Of a stretch of 64,000 nt of DNA, positions 24,901 to 35,303 are shown in pieces. Both the position numbers and the translations under genes were made by a program. Source of the stretch: Nitrospira sp. (lineage in GTDB: Bacteria; Nitrospirota; Nitrospiria; Nitrospirales; Nitrospiraceae); NCBI GenBank assembly GCA_030123565.1, contig CP126122.1, forward strand, positions 755,001-819,000. Direction: 5' to 3'. The notes beneath the pieces were generated by a model. That model worked only from the letters and a program-made list of their open reading frames with translations. It ran no database searches and was not told where the DNA came from. The stretch's first letter is position 1; each line of letters begins with the position of its first letter.

Positions 24901-26604
24901 TCAGAAATTCATCCAGAGTTGTACGACACCCCAGTCCTGATCGGCCGACGTGCCGAGCTGCTGCTTGATATAGGGACCGGAGAAGAAGTGGCCGTAGATG
25001 ACCGCCAGCGAGACTTTACCGTCCGCGAACATGTGGCTCCATGCGATGTCGAGTTCGTCGCCGACGTAGGTCGTCTGGTTGTCGGAACGAGAAAAGATCA
25101 GCGGCCCCTGCGAGCCACGGTACCAGTTGTCACGGGCACTTGCCAAGTACTTGCGCAGGGCCGAGATCTCGATGTGATCCCGGGCGGTCGGGCGAGCCTG
25201 CAGATTGATCTGCAGCTGCACGCTGTTGCGCCAGGCTCCGTTGAGCATGTAGCCGACATGGAGAAAATTGGTCGGGAAAAAATTTTCGAAGGTATTGGCA
25301 TTGCCGCCGCAACTACGGGCCGGGGTTCCGCCCGGCGTGATGCAATTGCTGTCGCCGTCCCCCGAGGCGTAATCGAATCCGACGGCCAGTCTGGGTTTCC
25401 AGCGATGGTCGTACCAGGTATGGCCGAGCCAGGTGCCGGAGGCCCAGGCGTTGATGGTAAGGTTGTGCTGGTTGTCGAATCCGAGGCCGTCTGCGCTGCG
25501 CCCGAATTGATAGGCCGTTTCCTGTACGAAGTCCCAATTGTTCTTTCTGAGCTCCACACGGAGCCCGACCATATGCCGTAACTGAGAGGCGGATTTGGGC
25601 TTGTAGAGTCCGGGGTTGGCCCCCTCCGGCAGGCGGTTGGAATACAAGACGTAATAGGGTTCGGCGATCATCCAGGGCAGGTTTCGGATCTGGTTGTACA
25701 GGATGACCATATCCACGTCGCCGCCGGCGTCGGCTGCATGCTGCGCAAGGGCCGGATTGCAGGTCGAGGAAGAATTTCCCTCCGGCCTGCAGGTCAACAG
25801 ATTCGACGTCAGGCTGCCTCCGGGGTGCCCTTGCCCCAGGTCCGTTTCAGAATTCCGAAACCAGCCGAGTTTTGTGTCGAAGTCGGTCGCAGCATAACTC
25901 AGCATGATGCCGTCGTGCGAGTAGCCGGTGTTGGCCCAGTCAAAGTGTCCGAACAGCCGTTGGTTGCCGAACACGACATATTGCCGGCCGACTTTGACGC
26001 TGAGGCCGTCGATTCCGGCCAGGTTCCGAATCAGCATGTACCCCGCTCGGATTCCCAACCGGCATTGCCCCGGCCGTTGTGCCGCACAGTTGTGGTTGAG
26101 CGCATCACCATCCTTCGTGCCTCCCGTGGGATCGCCGTTTCCCCCCCAGGTCGCCGAGTCCTGTAGCTCCAGGTAGAAGTTGAGGTTGGGGGTAGGATCG
26201 TATCCCAGGCCCAATCTGGCCCACTGTTGGATAAAGAAATCATCGGCGCCGGGACCACTATTGGCCGATGTTCCGGATCCGGAGGCGTTGAGGCTGTTGC
26301 AGGCGCCGTTGATCGGGGGGCCGCCGCCGAAACAGACACCGTTGCGCCATTCCGGCCGCACACGGAGGTCCGCACGCATCCAGAAACTTCTGAAGTCGAA
26401 GGCCGACCAGAAAGGCACAGAGGCCACGTCGTCGTCCTCGATCCGGCCGGGGGCAGGTTGTGAGAACGATGTCGGGGCGACGGGGCCGTACGTGGCGCGT
26501 TCCGCTTCGGCCAGCCCCTGTATCGGAGCAAGCATGGCCAAGGCCGTCCAGATCAAGACGGCAAGTACGGGTGGAAGCCTCCACGTGGACGGCGGTCGAA
26601 GCAT
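24901..26604 (-). CDS. Alginate-export-like outer-membrane porin
   Basis: This 567-residue protein has a signal peptide (VLAVLIWTALAMLAPIQGLA) and an alginate-export domain pattern: FFIQQWARLGLGYDPTPNLN, FYLELQDSATWG, IDGLSVKVGRQYVVFGNQRL, and repeated strand pairs up to the C-terminal VVQLWMNF with terminal Phe. It should form an 18-stranded barrel. In Pseudomonas this fold exports alginate, but in Nitrospira-like bacteria such porins are common without alginate genes, and the substrate is unknown. It ends 6 bases before the sigma-54 activator. A large hairpin lies 45 bases upstream of its start. Confidence 0.75.
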   Translation of the reverse strand: MLRPPSTWRLPPVLAVLIWTALAMLAPIQGLAEAERATYGPVAPTSFSQPAPGRIEDDDVASVPFWSAFDFRSFWMRADLRVRPEWRNGVCFGGGPPINGACNSLNASGSGTSANSGPGADDFFIQQWARLGLGYDPTPNLNFYLELQDSATWGGNGDPTGGTKDGDALNHNCAAQRPGQCRLGIRAGYMLIRNLAGIDGLSVKVGRQYVVFGNQRLFGHFDWANTGYSHDGIMLSYAATDFDTKLGWFRNSETDLGQGHPGGSLTSNLLTCRPEGNSSSTCNPALAQHAADAGGDVDMVILYNQIRNLPWMIAEPYYVLYSNRLPEGANPGLYKPKSASQLRHMVGLRVELRKNNWDFVQETAYQFGRSADGLGFDNQHNLTINAWASGTWLGHTWYDHRWKPRLAVGFDYASGDGDSNCITPGGTPARSCGGNANTFENFFPTNFLHVGYMLNGAWRNSVQLQINLQARPTARDHIEISALRKYLASARDNWYRGSQGPLIFSRSDNQTTYVGDELDIAWSHMFADGKVSLAVIYGHFFSGPYIKQQLGTSADQDWGVVQLWMNF

Positions 26605-26648
26605 CGGCGATCATGGAACATGGGAATCCTCCTTTCCTGAGCGGAGGC

Positions 26649-26691
26649 GGCAGGGCCGACGGCCCTGTTATGGGGAGCCGTCGGCCCTGCC
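26649..26691 (-). terminator. Strong 15-bp hairpin between two minus-strand genes
   Basis: GGCAGGGCCGACGGC (26649-26663) and GCCGTCGGCCCTGCC (26677-26691) pair perfectly around a 13-base loop. It lies after the stop of the gene ending at 26724 and before the porin start. No U-run follows on the minus strand, so partial read-through or mRNA protection is possible. Confidence 0.6.
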
Positions 26692-26723
26692 GGCAGATTC
26701 ACTGTTCGCTGACACGAACGGGG

Positions 26724-27215
26724 TTAGAAGGCTAAGGAGGCCCGCTCTTCCATATCCCGCATGAACGATTCATGCTTCTTCACCTCGTCGGCGCCCTTTG
26801 CCCGGATGTGGCGGTCGCGCGCATGGTACTCGTCCGGAGTGACACGATAGCAGAAGTCCCACAAGGCATCGGCACTGTGGGCATCGATGCCGCCGACCCT
26901 GGCCTCCAACATGACCATGAGCTGATTGACGCCTTCATAGGTGGCATGGCGATTTCCGGCTCGGTACAGCTCCCGAACTTTGCTCGTTTGATCGACATAG
27001 GGTTGAAAGTTTCCTGGAATCAGATTTTTTTCGGCCAGGGTTTGATAGGTCACGACCTGACCGAGCAATTCTTCCGCCCAAGCCGATGATTTTTGGTTGC
27101 TGTTCCAGACCACCGGTTCAATGTCGTTGGAGAATCCCTGCGCTGGTGCCAGCCCCAAGAGATTCCAGCCGCCGAGAATGGCAATGGTCGAGTAGATCGC
27201 GAGGGTTCGGTTCAT
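26724..27215 (-). CDS. Exported protein of unknown function
   Basis: GAGGAGGACAAC precedes the ATG at 27215. The 163-residue product has a signal peptide (LAIYSTIAILGGWNLLGLAP, cleavage about AQG) and a helical mature part with EELLGQVVTYQTLAEKNLIP, a region with several His and Arg residues (GNRHATYEGVNQLMVMLEAR), and YHARDRHIRAKGADEVKKHE. The single Cys in WDFCYRV and spaced His residues do not form a CxxCH haem motif. I do not recognise a family. It precedes the porin and sigma-54 activator on the same strand. Confidence 0.55.
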   Translation of the reverse strand: MNRTLAIYSTIAILGGWNLLGLAPAQGFSNDIEPVVWNSNQKSSAWAEELLGQVVTYQTLAEKNLIPGNFQPYVDQTSKVRELYRAGNRHATYEGVNQLMVMLEARVGGIDAHSADALWDFCYRVTPDEYHARDRHIRAKGADEVKKHESFMRDMEERASLAF

Positions 27216-27421
27216 GTTGTCCTCCTCTGAATATGTCCGGCACTGGATGGCCGGGTGAACGATGGTCCCTGATTGTGTGACTGGGCACGAGCTTCTGGTT
27301 GCATGGTAAAGCAATGCTCATGCCATTCGATTAAGTCGAACGAATACCTGTAAGTATTTGATTGTGCTAGGAGTCGATCGATGGTCCGTTTTCGAAACGA
27401 CTGAAGGCGTGATATGAAACG

Positions 27422-27449
27422 GTGATGCCGTGAAATTGCACGGCATCAC
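27422..27449 (-). terminator. Terminator of the glucan/trehalose operon
   Basis: GTGATGCCGTG (27422-27432) and CACGGCATCAC (27439-27449) form a perfect 11-bp stem with a 6-base loop, 55 bases after the glgB stop on the minus strand. It marks the end of the operon that starts at 38906. Confidence 0.7.
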
Positions 27450-27504
27450 AGCTGAATCAAACGGGCGGTATCAAATGAGAGGGGAAAGGGTGTGAGGCCG
27501 GGAG

Positions 27505-29451
27505 TTAACTGTTGGCCTGACCATCCGAGTGTTTTAAGAAGATGGCTGCAAGGGCCGGTACCGTCAAGGTGATCGAGTGCAAGCGTCCATGGAGTGGTAT
27601 AGGCGTTGTCTGGACTCCTCCGGCATTGCCCCAGCCGGACCCTCCATACAGTGACGCATCGCTGTTCAGGATTTCTCGCCAATACCCCCCCCGAGGAACT
27701 CCGGCACGATAGTTCTGCCGCGCGACCGGTGTGAAGTTACAGATGACGATAATCATGTCGCCCGTCGTGCGGCCCTTCCGGACCAGACTGATGACACTGG
27801 AATCGATATCGTCACAATCGATCCATTCCATGCCCGAAGGATCCGTATCCCCTTCATGGAGGGCCGGCTCCTCCCGGTACAGGCGGTTCAGATCCGCCAC
27901 CCATTGCTGGACCCCGCGATGGAGCGGAAGGTCCAAGAGAGTCCATTCCAACTGGCGGTCGTGGGCCCATTCGGTGCGTTGGCCGAATTCTCCTCCCATG
28001 AACAGCAATTTCTTCGCGGCCTGCGCATACATGTGCCCGAACAACACGCGAAGGTTGGCGAACTTTTGCCGGTCGTCACCAGGCATCTTCTCCAGTAACG
28101 AGCCTTTGCCGTAGACCACTTCATCGTGCGAGAGGGGCAGCACAAAATTTTCATGAAAGGCGTAGAGCATGCGAAAAGTCAGATTGTGATGGTGGTATTT
28201 CCTGTTGATCGGGTCCTGTCGCATGTAGGCGAGCGTGTCGTGCATCCAGCCCATATCCCACTTGAGACCGAATCCGAGCCCTCCCAGATAGGTCGGACGC
28301 GAGACGCTCGGCCAGGCCGTGGATTCCTCGGCAATGGTCTGGACATCCGGATAGTGACGGTAGACCTCCTCATTCAATCGCTTTAAAAACGAGATGGCCT
28401 CGAGGTTTTCCCGTCCACCGTACCGGTTGGGAATCCATTCTCCTTCCTTCCGTGAATAATCCAAATACAGCATGGAGGCGACGGCATCTACGCGCAGGCC
28501 GTCGATATGATACTTGTCCAGCCAGAACAGGGCGCTGCTGATGAGAAAACTGCGCACCTCGTTCCGTCCATAGTTGAAGACAAAGGTATTCCAGTCGGGG
28601 TGGAATCCCTGCTGGGGATTCGCATGCTCATAGAGGTGGGTGCCGTCGAAGAAACCCAGCCCCTGCTCATCGGTCGGAAAATGGGAGGGGACCCAGTCCA
28701 GGAACACGCCGATGCCCTGTTGGTGCAGGGTGTCGATAAGGTACATGAGGTCCTGCGGAGTGCCGTAGTTGCCGGAAGGAGAAAAGTACCCGGTCGTTTG
28801 ATAGCCCCAGGATCCAAAAAACGGGTGGTCCGTCAACGGCAGGAACTCGACATGCGTGAACCCCATCCGTTGCAGATAGTCGGCCAGCGGCAGCGCGAGT
28901 TCACGATAACTGAGGGACCGGTTGTGTTCCATCGCCATCCGTTTCCAGGAGCCGACATGCATTTCGTAGACGGCGATGGGCGCATCCAATCCATTGTGTC
29001 GGCGACGGGTGCGCAGCCATTCCGCATCCTGCCAATCATAGTCGAGTTCCCACACGATCGAGGCCGACTTGGGTGGAATTTCGTTGAAGAAGGAGAGGGG
29101 GTCGCTCTTGTCCACCCGGTATCCATGGTGGCGGGACCGGATATGATACTTGTACAGATGCCCTTGTCCCGTTCCCGGGATGAAACCTTCCCAAATCCCT
29201 GAATAGCCTCTCGGCCTAAGTCGGTGCATGTCGCTGTTCCAACCATTGAAGGTGCCGATGACCGCTACCTGTTCGGCCTCCGGGGCCCACAGGGCGAAGT
29301 GAGTGCCGTCCTGTCCCTCTACATGGCCTGGATGCGCGCCCAATTTGTCGTAGAGTCGAAAGTGAGTTCCTTCATTGATCAGGTACACATCGTCGTCGGT
29401 CAGACGGCTGGCCGAATAAATGGGAGTCATTGTCGTGTCGGGCTGAGCCAT
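27505..29451 (-). CDS. glgB: 1,4-alpha-glucan branching enzyme GlgB
   Basis: This 648-residue GH13 enzyme has an N-terminal CBM48-like region ([20 protein letters not shown] at 51-70) and the catalytic core. Nucleophile D322 is in [10 protein letters not shown], acid/base E375 in TIAEEST, and the third acid is in [25 protein letters not shown] precedes the ATG. It cuts alpha-1,4 chains and re-attaches them by alpha-1,6 bonds. It is the last gene of the operon, 20 bases after the maltokinase, and would branch the linear glucan made by GlgE. There is no glgA or glgC in the window, consistent with GlgE-driven synthesis. Confidence 0.95.
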   Translation of the reverse strand: MAQPDTTMTPIYSASRLTDDDVYLINEGTHFRLYDKLGAHPGHVEGQDGTHFALWAPEAEQVAVIGTFNGWNSDMHRLRPRGYSGIWEGFIPGTGQGHLYKYHIRSRHHGYRVDKSDPLSFFNEIPPKSASIVWELDYDWQDAEWLRTRRRHNGLDAPIAVYEMHVGSWKRMAMEHNRSLSYRELALPLADYLQRMGFTHVEFLPLTDHPFFGSWGYQTTGYFSPSGNYGTPQDLMYLIDTLHQQGIGVFLDWVPSHFPTDEQGLGFFDGTHLYEHANPQQGFHPDWNTFVFNYGRNEVRSFLISSALFWLDKYHIDGLRVDAVASMLYLDYSRKEGEWIPNRYGGRENLEAISFLKRLNEEVYRHYPDVQTIAEESTAWPSVSRPTYLGGLGFGLKWDMGWMHDTLAYMRQDPINRKYHHHNLTFRMLYAFHENFVLPLSHDEVVYGKGSLLEKMPGDDRQKFANLRVLFGHMYAQAAKKLLFMGGEFGQRTEWAHDRQLEWTLLDLPLHRGVQQWVADLNRLYREEPALHEGDTDPSGMEWIDCDDIDSSVISLVRKGRTTGDMIIVICNFTPVARQNYRAGVPRGGYWREILNSDASLYGGSGWGNAGGVQTTPIPLHGRLHSITLTVPALAAIFLKHSDGQANS

Positions 29452-29471
29452 TGGTTCACCTCTTGTCTCGG

Positions 29472-31169
29472 TTACCTCATGGAGCAGGGATCGTAGTCGT
29501 CATTCTCCGAAACCGCCTCTTTAGGATCGGGGGAGCCGGCGGATGCATCGAGCGTATGCAGAATGCCGCTCAACGGAACCGCGACCCAATCCGGTCGATT
29601 GTTCAATTCGTACGTGAGTTCATAGAGCGCCTTTTCGAGTACATGCACGTTCAGGAGAAGGGCAAACGAGTCTGGTGATTGCGGACAGAAGGCAGCCTCG
29701 CCCGCGACCGCTCGATAGCCGGCGAGGAAGGCCATACGAACGGATCGATACCATTGATAGGCCCATGTCTCCAACCCGCGCACCTTGGGCTCAATGGAGT
29801 GGGTTTCGCGGTATTGCCGCAAGGCGACATGGCTTGCATAATGAAACGAGCGGATCATGCCTGCAAGGTCGACGATGGGAAGGTGTTTGGCACGGCGTTC
29901 TGCCAGGGGCTTCGCCGGTTCTCCCTCAAAATCGATGATGACGTAATCCGTACCGGTATCAAGCACCTGGCCGAGATGATAGTCCCCATGGCAGCGAATC
30001 AGCATGGCCGAGAGCGGAATCGTGGTCAGAAGGCCCAATCGTGACAGGATATCGTGCTCGAACGACAAGACCAGCTCGGCCTGTCGTCGATCGGGTTCGG
30101 ACAGGGTCTGGAACCGGTTTCGCAAGAGGTCCAGCGCGCGACGTGCAGACCGGCCCATCGCGGTCGAACGGGAATGCAGATAGGACGCGGTGCCGGCTTC
30201 GGGAGCAAAGGCAGGATCAGAACAGGGCTGTGCTAAGGTCCTGTGCAATTCACCGGTTCGTCGACCCAACAGGTCGGCTCGGTGGAGAAAGTCGGACAGC
30301 TGCTCCCACAGGGCCATGTCGGGAGGTGGACTCACGGATGGGTTCGAAGACGACATCCCGGCAGCGGGACCCGTCGAGAGTCCTGAGACGCACTCGAAAT
30401 AGCGGGACAGGCGGCGGAGTGTGTGGTTCCAGGCATCGCCCTCATTTGCGATATAGGTCTGCGCAAGCGCGAGGGTGATCGGCGCGTCGTTTTCGCGTGA
30501 ATATTCCAAGGCGCCTATCAGGCCGGGGGAATGTCTGAATGTTCTGGCTGTGAGCACGCGTCCGATCTCCAATTCCGGATTCACGCCCGGCTCGACCCGA
30601 CGGTAGAGCTTCATGATGGCTCGCTCGCCGAACTTGACCGACGTATTGCTCTGTTCCGCCTTCATGACCGAAGCGGGAGCCGTGGAAGGATCGACCGCCA
30701 GGCGATCGAAATGGACGGTGGCCGATGAAACTAATGCTCCAGTACCACCAGTCGCTTCTACGTGCCGGCCCATGCAGTTCAGGAGAGCATAGACACAGTC
30801 GGCGCTCCACATCGCGTCGTACAGCAATCCCTTGTGGAGGCCTTGCTCATCGATGAAGCTCAAGGGAGTGATGATGCTGTTTCCATATTGTTCACGGATG
30901 CGCTCCGCCTGCGGTCCGAAGGCTGCGGTCATGGGAACGGCATAGGTTTCCGTTCCGCCTTCGGCATAGGCCACGCGAATGAAACCAAGGACCATCGTCG
31001 CATCGCCCAGGCGGAGGCGGAGAGAATCAGAAATGCGGGCCGAGTGAATCGATTTGGCTTTCCCGCCGAACCATCGGGACGACCGCAGGAAGACCGGAAA
31101 GGCCTCCTCGAGGTCCGCTTGCGCCGAACCGTCGAATACCCGCTCCCATGTGTCATGGACCGTGACCAT
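29472..31169 (-). CDS. mak: Maltokinase
   Basis: This 565-residue protein has the maltokinase/aminoglycoside-phosphotransferase-like fold. The N-terminal cap has [15 protein letters not shown] and the C-lobe has the catalytic loop [14 protein letters not shown] and metal site [15 protein letters not shown]. It phosphorylates maltose to maltose-1-phosphate using ATP, the step between TreS and GlgE. In some bacteria the domain is fused to TreS; here it is a separate gene lying between glgE and glgB. A Gly/Ser/Pro-rich insert of about 20 residues ([19 protein letters not shown]) sits in the middle. The intergenic gaps are 29 and 20 bases. Confidence 0.85.
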   Translation of the reverse strand: MVTVHDTWERVFDGSAQADLEEAFPVFLRSSRWFGGKAKSIHSARISDSLRLRLGDATMVLGFIRVAYAEGGTETYAVPMTAAFGPQAERIREQYGNSIITPLSFIDEQGLHKGLLYDAMWSADCVYALLNCMGRHVEATGGTGALVSSATVHFDRLAVDPSTAPASVMKAEQSNTSVKFGERAIMKLYRRVEPGVNPELEIGRVLTARTFRHSPGLIGALEYSRENDAPITLALAQTYIANEGDAWNHTLRRLSRYFECVSGLSTGPAAGMSSSNPSVSPPPDMALWEQLSDFLHRADLLGRRTGELHRTLAQPCSDPAFAPEAGTASYLHSRSTAMGRSARRALDLLRNRFQTLSEPDRRQAELVLSFEHDILSRLGLLTTIPLSAMLIRCHGDYHLGQVLDTGTDYVIIDFEGEPAKPLAERRAKHLPIVDLAGMIRSFHYASHVALRQYRETHSIEPKVRGLETWAYQWYRSVRMAFLAGYRAVAGEAAFCPQSPDSFALLLNVHVLEKALYELTYELNNRPDWVAVPLSGILHTLDASAGSPDPKEAVSENDDYDPCSMR

Positions 31170-31198
31170 AGAGTCGTCTCATGCTGAGAAAATGAGCG

Positions 31199-33271
31199 CT
31201 AGAAAAAGTAATCGAAGTCCTGCTCTCTTCTCATCTTCCGGCGCACCGAAAAAATCTGTACAGGTACCGAATGGGGATCCAGGTGGACGTAATTCCTTGG
31301 GCCTTGCCAAAGATAATAGGCGTTGGTCAGCAGGTCGTGCACCTGGAACGGGCGGTCGGCCTCCACCCCCAGGGCCTGGAGATCCAGTTGGATCCAGCCT
31401 GAATGAACATGGTGAGGGCTCAGATTGACGACGACGAGAATGACATTGTCGCCGTCCGGCGATCGTTTGCTGTAGCCGAGGAGTTGGTCGTTGTCGATGG
31501 GGTGAAATCGCAGGCCCTCGTTCCGGTGCAACGCGGGATTGTCGCGACGGATGCGATTCACCAGCCCGATGAATTCTTTCAGGCTATCCGGCCTGCTGAT
31601 GTCCCAATGCCGTACTTCGTACTTTTCGGAATTCAGATACTCTTCGCTGCCGGGTTTTTGCGGCCTGGCTTCATAGAGTTCGAACGCCGGTCCGTAAATG
31701 CCGTAACTCGCACCGAGTGTGGCGGCCAGCGCGAGGCGTGCCATGAATGCCGGACGGCCTCCGTGTTGGAGATGCTCGGTGAGGATATCGGGGGTGTTGG
31801 TCCACAGGTTGGGTCGGAAATATTCCCGCACGTCCGTCCCGGTGAGCTCCGTAAAATACTCGATCAATTCGCTCTTGCTGTTTCGCCAGGCGAAGTAGGT
31901 GTAGGACTGGCTGAAGCCCACCTTGGCGAGGTGGTACATCACCTTCGGTCTGGTGAAGGCTTCGGACAGAAAGATCGTTTCCGGGTACCGGCTCGTCACG
32001 TCGGTAATCAACCAATTCCAGAACAGGAAGGGTTTGGTGTGGGGATTGTCGACTCGAAAGATGCGGATGCCCTGGTCGATCCAATACTGCACGACCGATC
32101 GGAGCTCCCTCCATAGGGCCTCATATTCAGCGCCCTCGAAGTTCAGAGGGAAAATGTCCTGATATTGCTTCGGGGGATTTTCCGCAAACTGAATCGTGCC
32201 GTCCGGCCTGGTCGTGAACCATTCCGGGTGTTCCTTCACATAGGGGTGATCGGGCGAACATTGGAACGCCAGGTCCATCGCCAGCTCGATCCCGTAACTT
32301 CCGGCCGCCGCGACCAATTGCCTGAAATCTTTCAGGGTGCCGAGATGCGGATGGATGGCGGTGTGGCCCCCGGCCTGCGCGCCGATCGCCCAGGGGCTGC
32401 CGACCGAATCGGGGTCGCCTTGCGGATTGTTATTCCGGCCTTTGCGCTGTGTCTCGCCGATGGGATGGATCGGGGGGAGGTACAGCACGTCGAATCCCAT
32501 TTCTGCGATGTAGGGCAGGCGGTTTTCGCAATCCTTGAAGGTGCCGTGCAGCGTGGGTTCTCCGGCGGAGGAGCGGGGGAACATTTCATACCAGGCGCTG
32601 AACCGAGCCTTCGGCCGATCCACGACCACCACGAGTTCCTTGTCGTAGATCGTGGCCAACCGTCGATCTGCACAGTCAGCCATCACCTCGGCCAGGTCCC
32701 GGCTGAGGAGCAGCTCCAAGAGACGCTGCCGCGGCGCGCTGCGGCCCATGTCGAGCAGGTCGTTCAGCTTCGTTGCGGACTCATTCGAGACACGCTTCGC
32801 CGCTTCCTTCACCAGACCTGTTCCGATGAGGATATCCACGGTGACATCCTGTTGCGCCGCCAACCGCTTGCCCATGTCGCGCTGCCAGGTCGCGAAATGG
32901 TCGACCCAGCCCGTGACGGTGAAACGGTATCGCCCGATTTCCGTCGCTTCAAAAGAGGCCCGCCACCGATCGTTGCTCACTGACTGGAGCGGCACTTCAC
33001 GCCAGTCCTGATCCCGATCATGCCGGACGCGCAACATGCCGCGAACGACGTCGTGACCGTCGGCAAAAAGATCCGCCTCGACGGTGATCCAGTCTCCGAG
33101 AATCCGTTTGACGGGGTAGCGCCCCCCGTCGATCTCCGGTTCGACATGTTCGACGGCGACTCTCCTGCGCCCCTCCGTGATCAGAGACGTCGGGCGTTCA
33201 GGAGCGATTCCCGTTTTTTTCGTCTCGAACCGAGCGCCCCCTTTCAAGGCTTTTGTGCGTGTCTGTTTCAT
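31199..33271 (-). CDS. glgE: Maltose-1-phosphate maltosyltransferase GlgE
   Basis: The start at 33271 overlaps the previous stop by four bases (ATGA). The 690-residue GH13_3 enzyme has an N-terminal domain of about 200 residues and the catalytic core: PPIHPIGETQRKGRNN (267-282), nucleophile D408 in FRVDNPHTKP, and E437 in FLSEAFTRP. It transfers maltosyl units from maltose-1-phosphate to alpha-1,4-glucan ends. Frame extension upstream to 33481 is open but non-homologous, so the coupled start is preferred. It acts between the maltokinase and GlgB, both encoded next to it. Confidence 0.93.
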   Translation of the reverse strand: MKQTRTKALKGGARFETKKTGIAPERPTSLITEGRRRVAVEHVEPEIDGGRYPVKRILGDWITVEADLFADGHDVVRGMLRVRHDRDQDWREVPLQSVSNDRWRASFEATEIGRYRFTVTGWVDHFATWQRDMGKRLAAQQDVTVDILIGTGLVKEAAKRVSNESATKLNDLLDMGRSAPRQRLLELLLSRDLAEVMADCADRRLATIYDKELVVVVDRPKARFSAWYEMFPRSSAGEPTLHGTFKDCENRLPYIAEMGFDVLYLPPIHPIGETQRKGRNNNPQGDPDSVGSPWAIGAQAGGHTAIHPHLGTLKDFRQLVAAAGSYGIELAMDLAFQCSPDHPYVKEHPEWFTTRPDGTIQFAENPPKQYQDIFPLNFEGAEYEALWRELRSVVQYWIDQGIRIFRVDNPHTKPFLFWNWLITDVTSRYPETIFLSEAFTRPKVMYHLAKVGFSQSYTYFAWRNSKSELIEYFTELTGTDVREYFRPNLWTNTPDILTEHLQHGGRPAFMARLALAATLGASYGIYGPAFELYEARPQKPGSEEYLNSEKYEVRHWDISRPDSLKEFIGLVNRIRRDNPALHRNEGLRFHPIDNDQLLGYSKRSPDGDNVILVVVNLSPHHVHSGWIQLDLQALGVEADRPFQVHDLLTNAYYLWQGPRNYVHLDPHSVPVQIFSVRRKMRREQDFDYFF

Positions 33272-33969
33272 AGATGCGACAATTCTTCCGGTTTCCGCTC
33301 CTGCCGGCCGAACCGTCGTTCGAGCGCCGCTCGCATGAGGTGGCGCGCGCCCAATCCGACCGCCAGAGCCAGGGCCAACACCACGCCGCCGAAGGAGATG
33401 GAGAAGGCGGCGATGACGATTTCTTTCGCGATACCCAACTGTGTCAGCACCATGGCGAACGTGAACAACAGCAACCCCCATCTCACCAGACCGGCGACGA
33501 GGCGGGCTTCACCGACTTGCGCATTGACTGCGGCGATCAGCGCCGCTTCAGCAAAAAAATTGGCGCAGAGCACGCCGACCAGGAGCACCAGCGAGGCGGC
33601 GAGCACATTGGGCAGGAAGCCCACGATTTTGCTGATCAGATTGGCGGTCGCGGGAAGGTTGAGTGCGTCGACGCCCATGAACGTGAACAGCAGGAACACG
33701 ATCCAAAACAGGATGCGACCGACCACCGCCGAGATCGGTTGTCTGATGCCGGCTTGGGACAGCGGCTGTGCGATGCCCAATCGCTCGCAAAACAGATCGA
33801 ACCGGAACGTCCGCAGGACCCGCGACGCCAGCGTCTTGACCACCCATGCCGCCGTGATTCCCAGTGCGAGGAACGTCAGCAGGGCAAGAATCCGCGGCAG
33901 CACGAGGACGATCTGCATGATGGTGTCGCGAAATCCGGCGACCATGGTGTCACGCCAGAGGTCACTCAT
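33268..33969 (-). CDS. TM-helix (CmpX/MscS-related) membrane protein
   Basis: This 233-residue protein has about five hydrophobic segments: IMQIVLVLPRILALLTFLAL, ILFWIVFLLFTFMGVD, FLPNVLAASLVLLVGVLCAN, a fourth helix at LVRWGLLLFTFAMVL and a fifth with ISFGGVVLALALAVGLGARH. This is the conserved TM-helix repeat found in CmpX-type proteins and before MscS channels. The MscS beta domain is absent. It overlaps both neighbours (8 and 4 bases), so it belongs to the glucan/trehalose operon. A role in osmotic sensing or solute flux would fit the trehalose context, but this is inference. Confidence 0.7.
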   Translation of the reverse strand: MSDLWRDTMVAGFRDTIMQIVLVLPRILALLTFLALGITAAWVVKTLASRVLRTFRFDLFCERLGIAQPLSQAGIRQPISAVVGRILFWIVFLLFTFMGVDALNLPATANLISKIVGFLPNVLAASLVLLVGVLCANFFAEAALIAAVNAQVGEARLVAGLVRWGLLLFTFAMVLTQLGIAKEIVIAAFSISFGGVVLALALAVGLGARHLMRAALERRFGRQERKPEELSHL

Positions 33970-35236
33970 TGCGCCACCTCCATCGTTCGGTCAGATAGGG
34001 TTTCGACTGCTCGAACTGTCGGCAGAGCTTGTCCACGGTGTGCTCGACCTGCGCCGCATCACCATCCCTGGTTTCCAGCACGAAAGAGGCCGTGCGCCCG
34101 AGATAGAGGGGGGTCAGAGATTTCAACATGTGTTGTCGATGCAACGTGTGGTCGTGATAGGCGAGGGCGAAATCATACACTGTTTGCACCCACAGCTCGG
34201 GGGCGAAGCGAAAGTCTTCTCCTTCCAGCATGCCCAGCGGCAGGATCTGTTCCAATGTCTCTCGGGAGAGAATCAATTCCCAGAGCGGCAGCAGGTCCCG
34301 CAGCCCCTGTTTGAATCCGCTGACCATGCGATCGATTGGAAGGGTGCCGGGTGGAGGAACCGGCTCCGCCGATCCATAGAGCGGGACATCCTTCGATCCC
34401 CTGATCGATTCCCAGACGGTTTCATACTCCTCCATCGAATGAAAAATGCCTCCGACGGTTTGAGCCAACAGGACCGAGAGATCGACGGTTCCAAGTTTGC
34501 TGTCCTGATCCTTGGCACCGAGGTAAGCATGGCACACGCGATACTCACCGGCGAGCGCGGCGGTGGTGATCCATCCGTCCAGGCTCAGCTTGCCTGCGGC
34601 ACCGGTCCAAGCCGGTCGCTTGAGGAGATCGCGGGCCAACTTGCCTGAAAGGCCATAGGCGCCTCCGCTCGGATATCGGAGCCGTGTGCCATAGAGGGCC
34701 CTGATCAGCGGATAGAGCAGGTTGCTGACCAAGGTCCCTTCATACCGGTGGCGTCGATAGAGCGGGACGACATAGTCCTCGCCGCCTTCGTAGACGGGAC
34801 GGCCCAGGTGCTCGATCCATTCCGGAGTGAGTGAACGAAGATTGCCTTCGATGAGCAGGCAGGTTTTGGCCTCGAGTCGCTCGGTTGCGAGGCAGAGATT
34901 GCGCACGCTCTCGTCTCGCCCCGGGAAGCCGGTCTCTGCGGTCGGATTGGCATAGGTGCTCATGGCGTTGGAAATCATCCACAGGGGAACCATGCCGGAC
35001 GCCACGCGATCGACGATGCCCGGCGTCCCGTCCTGCGATCCCGCATCGCAATGCACCAGCAGGGCGGGAACATTCGGAAACGACAGGCGCAATCCTTCCA
35101 CCACGGCCTTCACCAACGATTCGATCGTGCCGGCATTGTTCAGCGTCAGCACGCCGACGACGATGTCCGTCCTGTCCACCGGCGGGCTGCCGTCAGGCGC
35201 GGCAGGAATCGGAACTGGTTGCTCACTGGTCACCAT
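33962..35236 (-). CDS. GT-A-fold glycosyltransferase, glucosylglycerate-synthase-like
   Basis: This 424-residue protein has an N-terminal GT-A nucleotide-sugar domain: DIVVGVLTLNNAGTIESLVK, ALLVHCDAGSQDGTPGIVD, LIEGNLRSLTPEWIEHLGRP, and the acceptor-side YVVPLYRRHRYEGT. The C-terminal part has a helical domain with FHSMEEYETVW. The pattern resembles mannosyl- and glucosylglycerate synthases (GT78/GT81-like) rather than a polymerase. It could make a compatible solute next to trehalose enzymes, but the acceptor cannot be told from sequence. It lies 67 bases after treT and overlaps the TM-helix gene by 8 bases. Confidence 0.6.
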   Translation of the reverse strand: MVTSEQPVPIPAAPDGSPPVDRTDIVVGVLTLNNAGTIESLVKAVVEGLRLSFPNVPALLVHCDAGSQDGTPGIVDRVASGMVPLWMISNAMSTYANPTAETGFPGRDESVRNLCLATERLEAKTCLLIEGNLRSLTPEWIEHLGRPVYEGGEDYVVPLYRRHRYEGTLVSNLLYPLIRALYGTRLRYPSGGAYGLSGKLARDLLKRPAWTGAAGKLSLDGWITTAALAGEYRVCHAYLGAKDQDSKLGTVDLSVLLAQTVGGIFHSMEEYETVWESIRGSKDVPLYGSAEPVPPPGTLPIDRMVSGFKQGLRDLLPLWELILSRETLEQILPLGMLEGEDFRFAPELWVQTVYDFALAYHDHTLHRQHMLKSLTPLYLGRTASFVLETRDGDAAQVEHTVDKLCRQFEQSKPYLTERWRWRNE

Positions 35237-35303
35237 ATCCGTCGGATTTCGTTCCGAGCCCGTTCTACACGGTCATCGAACGTGCAGGAGTCGGTTGCGG
35301 CCC

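Noticed and set aside
32165-34648. Plus-strand frames opposite glgE and the TM-helix gene (272 to 542 codons)
   Set aside because: They lie antisense to the glgE catalytic motifs and have Arg/Ser-rich non-protein composition.
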